A DNA stretch of 20,518 nt from Campylobacterales bacterium. Its GTDB lineage: Bacteria; Campylobacterota; Campylobacteria; Campylobacterales; QNZT01. The notes beneath the pieces are model-generated. The model was not told where the DNA came from, did no database searches, and saw only the letters and a list, made by a program, of their open reading frames with translations. The position numbers and the translations under genes are program-made. The stretch spans positions 1 to 20,518 of the forward strand of contig WGAE01000086.1 in the NCBI GenBank assembly GCA_015489185.1. The letters are read 5' to 3'. This document shows positions 8,049 to 14,760 of this stretch, one piece after another (position 1 is the stretch's first letter; each line of letters begins with the position of its first letter).

Positions 8049-8084
8049 CGATACTATTATAATCAAGCGACGGCATCGGGACAA
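8049..8084 (-). promoter_or_regulatory. Sigma70-type promoter of the cytochrome c peroxidase gene
   Basis: On the minus strand, TTGTCC at 8084-8079 and a perfect TATAAT at 8061-8056 are separated by 17 bp. The start point would be about 8049, leaving a 19-nt leader that includes the AAGGAGG of the peroxidase gene. Confidence 0.6.
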
Positions 8085-8094
8085 GAGCCTTTGA

Positions 8095-8991
8095 TCACGA
8101 TCGGAATTTTCTTTTGGCAGAAAAGGAATTTTTTTGTATCAGTTCTTTGGGGTGAACACCGAAATTTTCAAAAAAGAGTCTGCTGAAATAGCCCTGATGC
8201 CGGTAACCGACCCTGTTTGCGATTTCATGAATCGTCAAATTGCTCTCCAGCATCAGATGGTTCGCCTCCTCCAGACGCAATTTACGCACATAGTTGTGAA
8301 TTGTCGTTTTGTAAACTTTTTTGAAACAGTGTTTGAGTTTGGTCTCGTTGGTCGCACACAGATGTGCAAGCCTGGGAATGGTCGGCGGCGAAACGAAGTT
8401 TTCCAGCAACGCCTTTTTGGCACGCGACGCGATACGCACCTCTTCCGGATCGAGTTTCGGGTCGACAATATCCAGCAGCGAAAAACGGTGAATCATCAGG
8501 GCGGTTACTTCATGTTCGCACTGCAGACTGCCGATATCCGGACGAACGATTTTATCGATCAGATACAGCGTCAGCGCATCGACCGGCTGTCTGTCAAGCA
8601 CCGCAAAACTCTCGTCTTTGCAAACCCTGTCGTAAAGATAATCGACCGGATCGTCCAAAGTACCGCTCAGATAGCGTTTGAGGAAAAAATCGGCGATACA
8701 AAGAATAAAAAAATGCCCCTCCCCTTCGAGTGTCAAATCCTGCCGTGCAGTCACGGCAAGGGTATTTCCGCTAAGTACAAAATCTGTACCGCTGAGTCGA
8801 TCGCATACCCGCAAACTCCCCGACAACACAGAAACAAGCAGCACCATACGGTCGAAATTGCGCCACTGCAACGCAATTTTGCGTTTCGTTTCAAAAAAGA
8901 GAATCCCGTTGGAGATATCCACTCTGTCGTAAAAATCGTAGCGTTCTCTTCGGTAGCGACGCTCCGTGATATTGAAAAAGAGGCTATCCAA
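8095..8991 (-). CDS. AraC-family transcriptional regulator
   Basis: The C-terminal ~100 residues form two helix-turn-helix motifs of the AraC/XylS type: one around IPRLAHLCATNETKLKHCFKK, then LTIHEIANRVGYRHQGYFSRLF and FGVHPKEL. The ~190-residue N-terminal part is a probable sensor domain of unrecognised ligand. The start is ambiguous. The TTG at 8991 overlaps the stop of the upstream dehydrogenase gene and has GGGAG 10 bases ahead. The GTG at 9012 gives a seven-residue longer product of 305 residues. I prefer the TTG. The 8991/8984 overlap with the dehydrogenase gene indicates one operon. It may control this operon or the downstream peroxidase gene (inference). Confidence 0.82.
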   Translation of the reverse strand: MDSLFFNITERRYRRERYDFYDRVDISNGILFFETKRKIALQWRNFDRMVLLVSVLSGSLRVCDRLSGTDFVLSGNTLAVTARQDLTLEGEGHFFILCIADFFLKRYLSGTLDDPVDYLYDRVCKDESFAVLDRQPVDALTLYLIDKIVRPDIGSLQCEHEVTALMIHRFSLLDIVDPKLDPEEVRIASRAKKALLENFVSPPTIPRLAHLCATNETKLKHCFKKVYKTTIHNYVRKLRLEEANHLMLESNLTIHEIANRVGYRHQGYFSRLFFENFGVHPKELIQKNSFSAKRKFRS

Positions 8992-9802
8992 GGTTGTAAT
9001 ACTCCCGTACACGCCGTTCGAAATCTTCGTCGCTCAACTCCCTGCGCATCGGAATAAATTTGCGCGCTTTCTCTCCCGCCGCGACACGTGCGGGGGCATC
9101 CGGGTCGTCGATGATCTTCGCGATGATACGGGCAACCTCTTTGGGATCGTTACCGTGATTGATCTCATCGACGATACGCGGCGCCAGATTTTCGCTAAAA
9201 CAGCGATACGGTGAATCGGGCGCAAAGCTTCTTTCGTTGATGCGCAAATTTTTGCGCGCAAAACAGGTATCGAAAAAACCGGGCATCACCGAATGAACCC
9301 GGATACCGAAAGGGCGCAGTTCATACCGCAGTGAATCGGTCACCCCCTCGACAGCATATTTGGAAGCGTTGTAGAAGGTAAGCATCGGCAAACCGATCTT
9401 GCCCAGAAAAGAGCTGATATTGACAATCACGCCGCCGCCCGCCCGGCGCATTGCAGGAATGACCGCCGCGGTCACACGCAACAACCCCATCAGGTTGATA
9501 TCAAACTGTGCAACCATCTCCGCTTCTTTAGCCTCTTCGACCGAGGAGACAAAACCGTATCCGGCATTGTTGATCAAGATATCGACCTGTCCCGCCTCTT
9601 TTACCGCCGCCTCGACCGAAGCACGATCCCGCAGGTCCATCGCAACGGGAACAATATTCGGATGCAGATCGTACAGCGCCTCGGGCGTTCGTGTCGCCGC
9701 GATGACATCATACCCCTTCTCTGCCAGCAACAGCGCCGTCGCCCGCCCCATCCCGCTGCCTGAACCGGTAATCAAAACACGTTTATTTCTACGTTTCATC
9801 AT
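8984..9802 (-). CDS. Classical short-chain dehydrogenase/reductase (SDR)
   Basis: The 272-residue product has the classical SDR signature: the nucleotide-binding TGSGSGMG at 12-19, NNAG at 78-81, a catalytic Ser in VNISS (127-131), and the YxxxK pair Tyr144/Lys148. The pattern VNISSFLGKIG.P.L..Y.ASK..VEG is common in SDRs acting on small alcohols, ketones or lipids. The substrate cannot be told. The start is one of two adjacent ATGs (9802, 9799) following GAGGG. That ribosome-binding site lies at the very edge of the structured repeat element at 9809-9996, so the element fills the 5' leader. A Crp/Fnr-type promoter lies beyond the element. The gene overlaps the AraC-type regulator downstream. 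Confidence 0.88.
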   Translation of the reverse strand: MMKRRNKRVLITGSGSGMGRATALLLAEKGYDVIAATRTPEALYDLHPNIVPVAMDLRDRASVEAAVKEAGQVDILINNAGYGFVSSVEEAKEAEMVAQFDINLMGLLRVTAAVIPAMRRAGGGVIVNISSFLGKIGLPMLTFYNASKYAVEGVTDSLRYELRPFGIRVHSVMPGFFDTCFARKNLRINERSFAPDSPYRCFSENLAPRIVDEINHGNDPKEVARIIAKIIDDPDAPARVAAGEKARKFIPMRRELSDEDFERRVREYYNLG

Positions 9803-9808
9803 CAAGCC

Positions 9809-9996
9809 CTCTGAAAACGTGTTGATTGAACGAAAGCTTTAGCATTTGTACATCCAAACCGAACGATTGCTGAAGGCAAAAAAGTGCACCCCAACCCCGA
9901 AGGGGCGCTTGCGTTTGCACTTTTTGAGTGCGGTTTTGATGCTGTTGCTCAGCGACAAATGTAACTCGCTTGAGTAAAATCAACACGTTTTCAGAG
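9809..9996 (+). repeat. Structured palindromic element, copy A (inverted relative to copy B)
   Basis: This 188-bp element is bounded by perfect 19-bp inverted ends (9809-9827 and 9978-9996; CTCTGAAAACGTGTTGATT). The inside is nested: CATCCAAACCG pairs with CGGTTTTGATG with one mismatch, and AAAAAGTGCA pairs with TGCACTTTTT. Small hairpins CCCCGAAGGGG, AAAGCTTT and ACTCGCTTGAGT project from it. The reverse complement of 12910-13096 aligns along its full length (roughly 85% by eye). No target-site duplication is obvious and no transposase is present. The central AAAAAGTGCA...TGCACTTTTT with its GC-rich hairpin could act as a terminator on either strand. A MITE-like or REP-like mobile palindrome is the best guess. 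It holds no convincing gene. Confidence 0.85.
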
Positions 9997-10001
9997 AGTT
10001 T

Positions 10002-10050
10002 AATCAGAATTATATCGTAACCGTAGTGATCCCGGAATGATTTAAATCAC
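10002..10050 (-). promoter_or_regulatory. Class II Crp/Fnr-type promoter facing repeat A and the SDR-AraC operon
   Basis: The box at 10037-10050 reads GTGAT-TTAA-ATCAT on the minus strand. The TGAT/ATCA core is perfectly palindromic, but the outermost bases are not consensus. A perfect TATAAT lies at 10014-10009, so the start point would be 10002 and the box centre (10043.5) exactly -41.5. The box overlaps the stop codon of the GAPDH-like gene. The transcript would enter repeat A 6 nt after initiation. Confidence 0.5.
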
Positions 10051-11063
10051 TTCATGAGCCTCTTTCCGACAACCGCCGCCATATCGACCAGACGCGCGGC
10101 ATAGCCGTATTCGTTATCCTGCAAGGCACCAATTTTTAACAAATCGTCTCCGACAAGTATCAGTGCGTGACGGTCGATTACGGCGCTGAAAGGCGAAGCG
10201 ATATAGTCGGAAGAGACTTTCGGTGCGTCATCGAGCGCGAGAATAGCGGGACGATCCTGTGCTATTCGTTTGGCAAGATACGCCTCAAACGCCGCTAAAT
10301 CGATCCCCTTGCCGAGGTTAAACGTCAGATCGTAATAGGTTGTCGCGGCAAGCGGCACACGAATGCTTTTGGCATAGAGATTCGTTCGCAGTCTCGGGAA
10401 AAAGTAACCGACCGCACCGGCGGCGGTACTCTGCAGCGGAATGATATTTTGCGTGCCGCTGCGACATCTTCGAATATCTTTCGAATAGTGTCCCCCGTCA
10501 AGCAGCCTTTGATAGGCGGTATAACTGTGATACATCGAAAAGGTCGCCGCTTTGACCGGGGCAAAATCATTGACCGTTTGCAAAATCGGTACGATTGCGT
10601 TCGCGGAGCAGCTGGAGTTGGAGAGAATCGGTTGTTGATCATAATTTCGGTGGTTAATGCCGTAGATGAAGACCGGCATATCGTCTTTGGGCGGTGTCGA
10701 AACGATCACCCGTTTCGCTCCGGCTGCTAAAAAAGGGGCACACGCTTCCTGCGTCAAAAACATACCGCAACAGGCAAGCACGATATCCGTCTGCAAATCC
10801 AAAAGCGGTAAACGCTCAGGAGAAGCTTCACAAAAGAGTGCGACGGCGTGATCCTCTACATACATCGTCTCTGCTTCAACCCGTACCGGTTTCTCAAACG
10901 TCCCGTAGACGGAGTCGTACCGCAGCAAAGCAGCCATTTGTGCAAAGTCATACAGATCGTTGATACCGACCAGTTCAAAACGCCTGTCCGTCAGTACCAT
11001 CCGCGCGACATGGCGTCCGATCCTTCCGAAACCGTTGATAAAAACCCTGATTTTCGGTTCGAT
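10047..11063 (-). CDS. Divergent glyceraldehyde-3-phosphate dehydrogenase-like protein, apparent ATC start
   Basis: With the frame extended to 11063 the product is 338 residues, the normal GAPDH length. It has the N-terminal NAD-binding segment VFINGFGRIGRHVAR (GFGRIG at 11-16), PPKDDMPVFIYGIN (124-136) and the catalytic Cys152 in SNSSCSAN (SNASCTTN in typical enzymes). The catalytic His179 lies in YHSYTAYQRLLDG, and DNEYGYAARLVD is near the C-terminus. The frame has no ATG, GTG or TTG between the in-frame TAG at 11067-11069 and an ATG at 11000. Starting at 11000 would delete the glycine-rich loop. ATC at 11063 lies 7 bases after AAGGG, so it is the likely start or a mutated ATG. It follows the chemoreceptor gene by 10 bp in one operon. 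Glycolytic GAPDH or a relaxed paralogue are both possible. Confidence 0.75.
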   Translation of the reverse strand: MEPKIRVFINGFGRIGRHVARMVLTDRRFELVGINDLYDFAQMAALLRYDSVYGTFEKPVRVEAETMYVEDHAVALFCEASPERLPLLDLQTDIVLACCGMFLTQEACAPFLAAGAKRVIVSTPPKDDMPVFIYGINHRNYDQQPILSNSSCSANAIVPILQTVNDFAPVKAATFSMYHSYTAYQRLLDGGHYSKDIRRCRSGTQNIIPLQSTAAGAVGYFFPRLRTNLYAKSIRVPLAATTYYDLTFNLGKGIDLAAFEAYLAKRIAQDRPAILALDDAPKVSSDYIASPFSAVIDRHALILVGDDLLKIGALQDNEYGYAARLVDMAAVVGKRLMK

Positions 11064-11073
11064 AGTCTATCCC

Positions 11074-12852
11074 TTAGACAAATTTCGCTCCGACCCGCAT
11101 TGTCGTTTCATCTTTTTTATTAAAAACGTAGACCATCTGAATCTGTCTGCCGTCGAGTCGCAGCGTTTCATCTTCAGATTTTAGCGTATAAAAACTTCCG
11201 ATTTTACATGAAAAGTGCGGACTCTTCTTTGTAACGATCAGTGATATCCCGCCTTTGGAGATATCGTATACGTAACAGTCGATCGTATGTTTTCCGTCGC
11301 TGACCTGTACCATTACCGGCGGGACAATCAGTTTGCGTGTGCTTTCACGCTTCTCTACCATTACGTCAAACTGATCGGAAACGTTTTGCAGATACGCACT
11401 CATCTGCGTGATTGTATTGATCGACGCTTCAACCACACCGGAGTTGTCGCCCAGAAGTGTCGCGCTTTCGTTGACCTTTTGCAAATCTTCCCGTACGTTT
11501 TGCAGCTTCTTCTCCTGTACGATGAAATCCTGACTGAAACTTTTGAGTGTATCTCCGGTATCTTTGATCACCTGATCGATCGCCTTGAAGTTTTCATAAA
11601 GCACTTCGGACCCCTTACCGAGCTGATCGATCACCTGATTGGTCTCTTCGGCACTTTTGGCGACACTGTCGATGTTGGACTGCACTTCGCTGATGATACG
11701 GTTGATTTCCGCGGCGTTTTCAAGGGAAACATCGGCAAGTTGTCGAATCTTCTCCGCAACGACCGCAAATCCGCGTCCATGTTCACCCGCCCGAGCCGCT
11801 TCAATGGCTGCGTTGAGGGAAATAAGATTGGTTTCGTTGGCGATATCACTGATTTTTGAAAGGGTCTGTGCGATCTCTGCGGCAAATTTTTTAAGCTCCT
11901 GTACCTCTTCCACCGTCGATTTCATCGATTCGACCACCGCCGCGGAAGAGGCGATATTTTGTCCGGCAACTGACAACCCCTCTTCTACCCGTGCCACGGA
12001 ACGATCCGACTTCTCCAGCAGTTCATGAAGTCTGCTATCGAGTGAATTGCTCAACGCCATAATCTCCGAAATGTGTCGGTTGGAGTGGTGAACAACCCTG
12101 TTTTGCCGCTGGATCAGTTTGACGTTATCCTTAACCTTCCCGTACCCGTAGAGCGATTCGAAAACCACCTCTTTGCTGTTTTTGATCACCTCTTCGACAA
12201 TCGGTTTGAGACTCTGCACCATCTCATGTAAATTTTGATAGATACGATCTATCTCGTTGCGGCTCTTTGTTCCCAGTCGCTCTTTTTCAAAAATCTCCTG
12301 ATCGATAAAATTTCCCTGTGAAATTTTCTGAATGATACCGAGAATCTCATTGATCCGATTAACAATAAGCCTGCGAAAGAGGAAGTTGATCATCGTCAGC
12401 AAAATCGTAATATTGACCAGCCACAAAAGCACCGAACCGACAATCAGTTTTCGTAACGCTTCATGATAACTTTGCAAATCAATTGCGACATATACGATTT
12501 TTCCGTTTTCGGTACGCTTCGCTTCGACAAAATACTTTGCCGTTTTGAATTGTAGCTTTTTGCTCTTTTGTGCAAGAAAGCGTTTCGTAATCTCTTTTTC
12601 AAGCGGATTTACCGCTTTTGCGTCAATCACACCGAAACGACTCGTTTTACTCTCAACATCATATAATGCACCTTTTTCACCGGCACGCGCAATCTGCATC
12701 ACCAGTGTCGCCTGATTAGCGAGGTTGTCATCGAGTATCGCTTTGCTCTGATAATATTTGATACTTTGAATCACCGTCGAGACAATAAACGCCACCGCAA
12801 AAATAATCAGCGAAAACATCCGTGCAAGAGGAAGCTTTTGAAATCTTTGCAT
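11074..12852 (-). CDS. Methyl-accepting chemotaxis protein with C-terminal PilZ domain
   Basis: The 592-residue receptor has TM1 (11-30), a small periplasmic sensor (about 31-136), TM2 (137-160) and a HAMP-like stretch (about 160-215). The signalling coiled coil has its conserved hairpin tip at about 333-375 ([20 protein letters not shown], then [20 protein letters not shown]). The C-terminal ~90 residues form a PilZ domain with both c-di-GMP motifs: RxxxR as RESTR (502-506) and D.S..G as DISKGG (530-535). It therefore probably senses a periplasmic or membrane signal and c-di-GMP, and signals through CheA/CheW. The ATG at 12852 has AAAGGT upstream. It is the first gene of an operon with the GAPDH-like gene, and the pair lies between the two inverted elements. 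Confidence 0.9.
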   Translation of the reverse strand: MQRFQKLPLARMFSLIIFAVAFIVSTVIQSIKYYQSKAILDDNLANQATLVMQIARAGEKGALYDVESKTSRFGVIDAKAVNPLEKEITKRFLAQKSKKLQFKTAKYFVEAKRTENGKIVYVAIDLQSYHEALRKLIVGSVLLWLVNITILLTMINFLFRRLIVNRINEILGIIQKISQGNFIDQEIFEKERLGTKSRNEIDRIYQNLHEMVQSLKPIVEEVIKNSKEVVFESLYGYGKVKDNVKLIQRQNRVVHHSNRHISEIMALSNSLDSRLHELLEKSDRSVARVEEGLSVAGQNIASSAAVVESMKSTVEEVQELKKFAAEIAQTLSKISDIANETNLISLNAAIEAARAGEHGRGFAVVAEKIRQLADVSLENAAEINRIISEVQSNIDSVAKSAEETNQVIDQLGKGSEVLYENFKAIDQVIKDTGDTLKSFSQDFIVQEKKLQNVREDLQKVNESATLLGDNSGVVEASINTITQMSAYLQNVSDQFDVMVEKRESTRKLIVPPVMVQVSDGKHTIDCYVYDISKGGISLIVTKKSPHFSCKIGSFYTLKSEDETLRLDGRQIQMVYVFNKKDETTMRVGAKFV

Positions 12853-12872
12853 CGATCTCTACCTTTTGTTTT

Positions 12873-12896
12873 GCTCTTTTAATCGCTCTTTTAATC
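12873..12896 (-). repeat. Perfect 12-bp tandem direct repeat upstream of the chemoreceptor gene
   Basis: On the minus strand, two head-to-tail copies of GATTAAAAGAGC lie 21-44 bp before the start codon of the chemoreceptor gene. An AT-rich palindrome CAATATATTG follows upstream (12897-12906). This could be a binding site or part of the promoter, but I could not assign a clear -10/-35 or sigma28 pattern. Confidence 0.6.
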
Positions 12897-12909
12897 AATA
12901 TATTGAGTT

Positions 12910-13096
12910 CTCTGAAAAACTGTTCATTTCACTCAAGCGAGTTATCATTTGTCGCTTCGCGCACACATCAAAACCGAACTAAAAAGTGCAAACGCAAGCG
13001 CCCCTTCGGGGTTAGGTGCACTTTTTTACCTTCGGCAACCGTTCGGTTTGGATGCTCAAATAATAAAGCTTTCGTTCAACAAACAGTTTTTCAGAG
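12910..13096 (-). repeat. Structured palindromic element, copy B (inverted relative to copy A)
   Basis: This 187-bp copy has 15-bp perfect inverted ends (12910-12924 and 13082-13096; CTCTGAAAAACTGTT). It has the same internal plan as copy A: GTGCAAACG...GTGCAC arms, a CCCCTTCGGGG hairpin, CATCCAAACCGAAC pairing with GTTCGGTTTTGATG, and a CTCAAGCGAG hairpin. End positions 10 and 11 differ between the copies, yet both arms changed together, so pairing is kept. The element occupies most of the 367-bp gap between the chemoreceptor and antitoxin genes. The rest of that gap holds the 12-bp tandem repeat and the antitoxin promoter. The reading frame across it is not a credible gene. Confidence 0.85.
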
Positions 13097-13189
13097 GGTT
13101 CTATTAATTAAAATCGACCAAATCGAATTTTTTTCAAATCCAATACGTCAGGTACCAAAATACTGAAACTAATACTTCCATATTTTTAT

Positions 13190-13202
13190 GGTATAATTTA
13201 CC
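13190..13202 (+). promoter_or_regulatory. -10 region and possible operator of the toxin-antitoxin operon
   Basis: TATAAT at 13192-13197 lies inside the short imperfect palindrome GGTA-taatt-TACC, 18 bp before the antitoxin start. This would suit autorepression by the ribbon-helix-helix antitoxin. No good -35 is visible. Confidence 0.4.
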
Positions 13203-13219
13203 GTAAAAAAGGAGTTGCT

Positions 13220-13477
13220 ATGTCCTATGTCAAAAAACCGACGCTTGAAAAGGTCACGTTCAATATACCTTCCGATCTGAAAAAAGAGTTACTGGCACTG
13301 AAAGAGGAACTCAAAGTCTCTCTCAACACACTCTATACCGACGCCCTGAAAGAGTATGTCAAAAAACAGGAGTTGAAAAAATGGGAAGAGGCTGCGACCA
13401 AAGCGGCACAAAACAAAGCGTATCTCGAAGAGTGCAAGGAACTGGCTGAGAGTGGAGCAGAATTTCATGAGTATTAA
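13220..13477 (+). CDS. Ribbon-helix-helix (CopG-like) antitoxin
   Basis: This is an 85-residue protein. A short beta strand (KVTFNIP, about 11-17) is followed by two helices (DLKKELLALKEELKVSLNTLYTDALKEYV), as in ribbon-helix-helix antitoxins that bind DNA as dimers. A charged C-terminal part (about 50-85) would wrap the toxin. The ATG is preceded by AAAGGAG with a 5-base spacer. The 3' end overlaps the MazF-type toxin gene, the usual arrangement for such pairs. Confidence 0.8.
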   Translation: MSYVKKPTLEKVTFNIPSDLKKELLALKEELKVSLNTLYTDALKEYVKKQELKKWEEAATKAAQNKAYLEECKELAESGAEFHEY

Positions 13478-13829
13478 TCAAGGGGAAATATGGCTTGTCA
13501 ATTTTGATCCGAGTATCGGTTCCGAAATCCAAAAAGCACGACCTGCCGTAGTGATCAATCATGATCTGATGGGTAGATTCGGACTACGTATCATCGTACC
13601 TCTCACAGGCTGGAAGGCATATTATGAAGCATACCCATGGATCATCAAACTACAGCCAGATGCATCAAACGGACTCTCCAAAACATCGGGAATAGAGTGT
13701 TTTCAGATAAAGAGCTTTGCAGAGGAGAGATTTATCAAAAAAATCGGTGTTCTAGACCAAAGCACGATTGAAAAGATTCATCAGACGGTACTGAAAACAT
13801 TCAACCCTGTCTATGAACTCACAATATAA
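13467..13829 (+). CDS. MazF/PemK-family endoribonuclease toxin
   Basis: The 120-residue product begins with the MazF/PemK pattern GEIWLVNFDPSIGSEIQKAR followed by PAVVIN. That pattern includes the conserved GE(I/V)W strand, the acidic DP turn and the (K/T)RPAVV motif with its catalytic Arg. The end of the fold is also present (SGIECFQIKSF, then a C-terminal helix). Family members cleave mRNA at short sequences and are neutralised by the partner antitoxin. I chose the ATG at 13467, which lies inside the antitoxin gene (11-bp overlap) with GGAG upstream, over an ATG at 13452 without one. Length is normal and no truncation is seen. Its stop is 2 bp from that of the convergent small gene at the end of the nir operon. 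Confidence 0.88.
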   Translation: MSINQGEIWLVNFDPSIGSEIQKARPAVVINHDLMGRFGLRIIVPLTGWKAYYEAYPWIIKLQPDASNGLSKTSGIECFQIKSFAEERFIKKIGVLDQSTIEKIHQTVLKTFNPVYELTI

Positions 13830-13831
13830 TA

Positions 13832-14017
13832 TCAGAGTTTCAAAAAGAGTGCGCCCGCGAGTGCGAGCAGAATCGTAAACAGGAGGGTCAGTAAATTTTG
13901 CGTTTTGGGTGTGAGTGTCCGTTTGCTTTTGATAAAGTCGACAATTTTCACGGCGGGGAAGACCGCAAACATCAGCAGTGCCATCGCAAAAACCAGTGTT
14001 AAAACAATATCCTGCAC
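13832..14017 (-). CDS. Small two-helix membrane protein at the end of the nir operon
   Basis: This 61-residue product has two predicted membrane helices (about 4-25 and 42-60) joined by a basic loop (KSKRTLTPKTQ). The family is not recognised. It starts 2 bp after the cobA stop, inside the leftward nir operon, so it is almost certainly co-expressed with heme d1 genes. The ATG at 14017 is preceded by AAGGGAGC with a suitable spacer. A role as a helper for a membrane step in heme d1 biosynthesis is only an inference. Confidence 0.65.
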   Translation of the reverse strand: MQDIVLTLVFAMALLMFAVFPAVKIVDFIKSKRTLTPKTQNLLTLLFTILLALAGALFLKL

Positions 14018-14019
14018 TT

Positions 14020-14760
14020 TTAATGCTCCCTTTCGAACCAGTTGAGCTGCTCACGCAGCCGCACGACCTCACCGACGACAATCAGTGCCGGTGTGGGAAG
14101 GTCTTTCGCTTTTTCCCAGATTGTCTCCAGCGTTCCGATCACCGTCTTCTCTTCGGGTGTCGTCCCTTTGCTGATCACTGCGACCGGATAATCTTTGGGC
14201 TTACCGATTTCGATCAGTTTAGCGGCAATCTTGTCCAGGCGGTGTAACCCCATCAAAAAGATGATCGTATCGTCGGTTTTGTAATTTTCCCACGGTATCT
14301 GCGAATGGTCTTTATTTTTGCTTTCATGACCCGTTACGACGCGAAACGAAACCGTTACCCCCCGGTGCGTCACCGGAATACCCGCATACTCCGGTACCGC
14401 GATCGCCGATGTGATACCGGGGATGAACTCAAATTTGATCCCGCGCTTACGCAGATAGATCCCCTCTTCACCGCCGCGTCCGAAGACCAGCGGATCGCCC
14501 CCTTTAAGACGCACGACGACATCATACTTCAGAGCACACCGGTAGAGCACTTCGTTGATCTCTTCCTGCGGCAGTGTATGGTGCGAATCGGCTTTGCCGA
14601 CATAGATAAATTCACACCCCTCTTTCGCCTCTTTGAGAATCTCCGGATTGGCAAGCCGATCATAGACGATCACATCCGCCTTTTTGATGATTCGAAGCGC
14701 TTTGATCGTCAGAAGATCGATATCACCAGGTCCCGCGCCGGTCAGATAGACTGTTCCCAC
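14020..14760 (-). CDS. cobA: Uroporphyrinogen-III C-methyltransferase (NirE-type CobA)
   Basis: It uses two S-adenosylmethionine molecules to methylate uroporphyrinogen III at C2 and C7, giving precorrin-2 on the way to siroheme and heme d1. The 246-residue product has the family motifs in order: VYLTGAGPGD (4-13), VYDRLA, VRLKGGDPLVFGRGGEE, IPGITSAIAVPEYAGIPVTHRG, and an MGL near the middle. It is a single-domain SUMT without the CysG dehydrogenase/ferrochelatase domain. Those steps must be encoded elsewhere. The GTG start at 14760 shares a base with the TAG of nirF (TAGTG) and has AAGGAG upstream, so translation is coupled. In this operon it serves as NirE. Confidence 0.93.
   Translation of the reverse strand: MGTVYLTGAGPGDIDLLTIKALRIIKKADVIVYDRLANPEILKEAKEGCEFIYVGKADSHHTLPQEEINEVLYRCALKYDVVVRLKGGDPLVFGRGGEEGIYLRKRGIKFEFIPGITSAIAVPEYAGIPVTHRGVTVSFRVVTGHESKNKDHSQIPWENYKTDDTIIFLMGLHRLDKIAAKLIEIGKPKDYPVAVISKGTTPEEKTVIGTLETIWEKAKDLPTPALIVVGEVVRLREQLNWFEREH

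Noticed and set aside
8091..8104. TTGAT-CACG-ATCGG as a fifth Crp/Fnr box upstream of the peroxidase gene
   Set aside because: Only one half-site fits, and its centre is 7 bp too far from the TATAAT at 8056-8061 compared with the other four sites. It also overlaps the end of the AraC-type gene.
9789..9986. Reading frame across repeat A
   Set aside because: It is a by-product of the palindromic element; a similar frame appears in copy B only because the DNA is repeated, and its composition (many Gln/Phe/Arg, no fold) is not protein-like.
12822..13166. Reading frame of 114 residues across repeat B
   Set aside because: It overlaps the start of the chemoreceptor gene on the other strand and follows the repeat sequence. 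No ribosome-binding site or family resemblance.
13467..13829. The toxin-antitoxin pair as a defence island core
   Set aside because: Only a common RHH-MazF type pair is present, with no other defence genes nearby.
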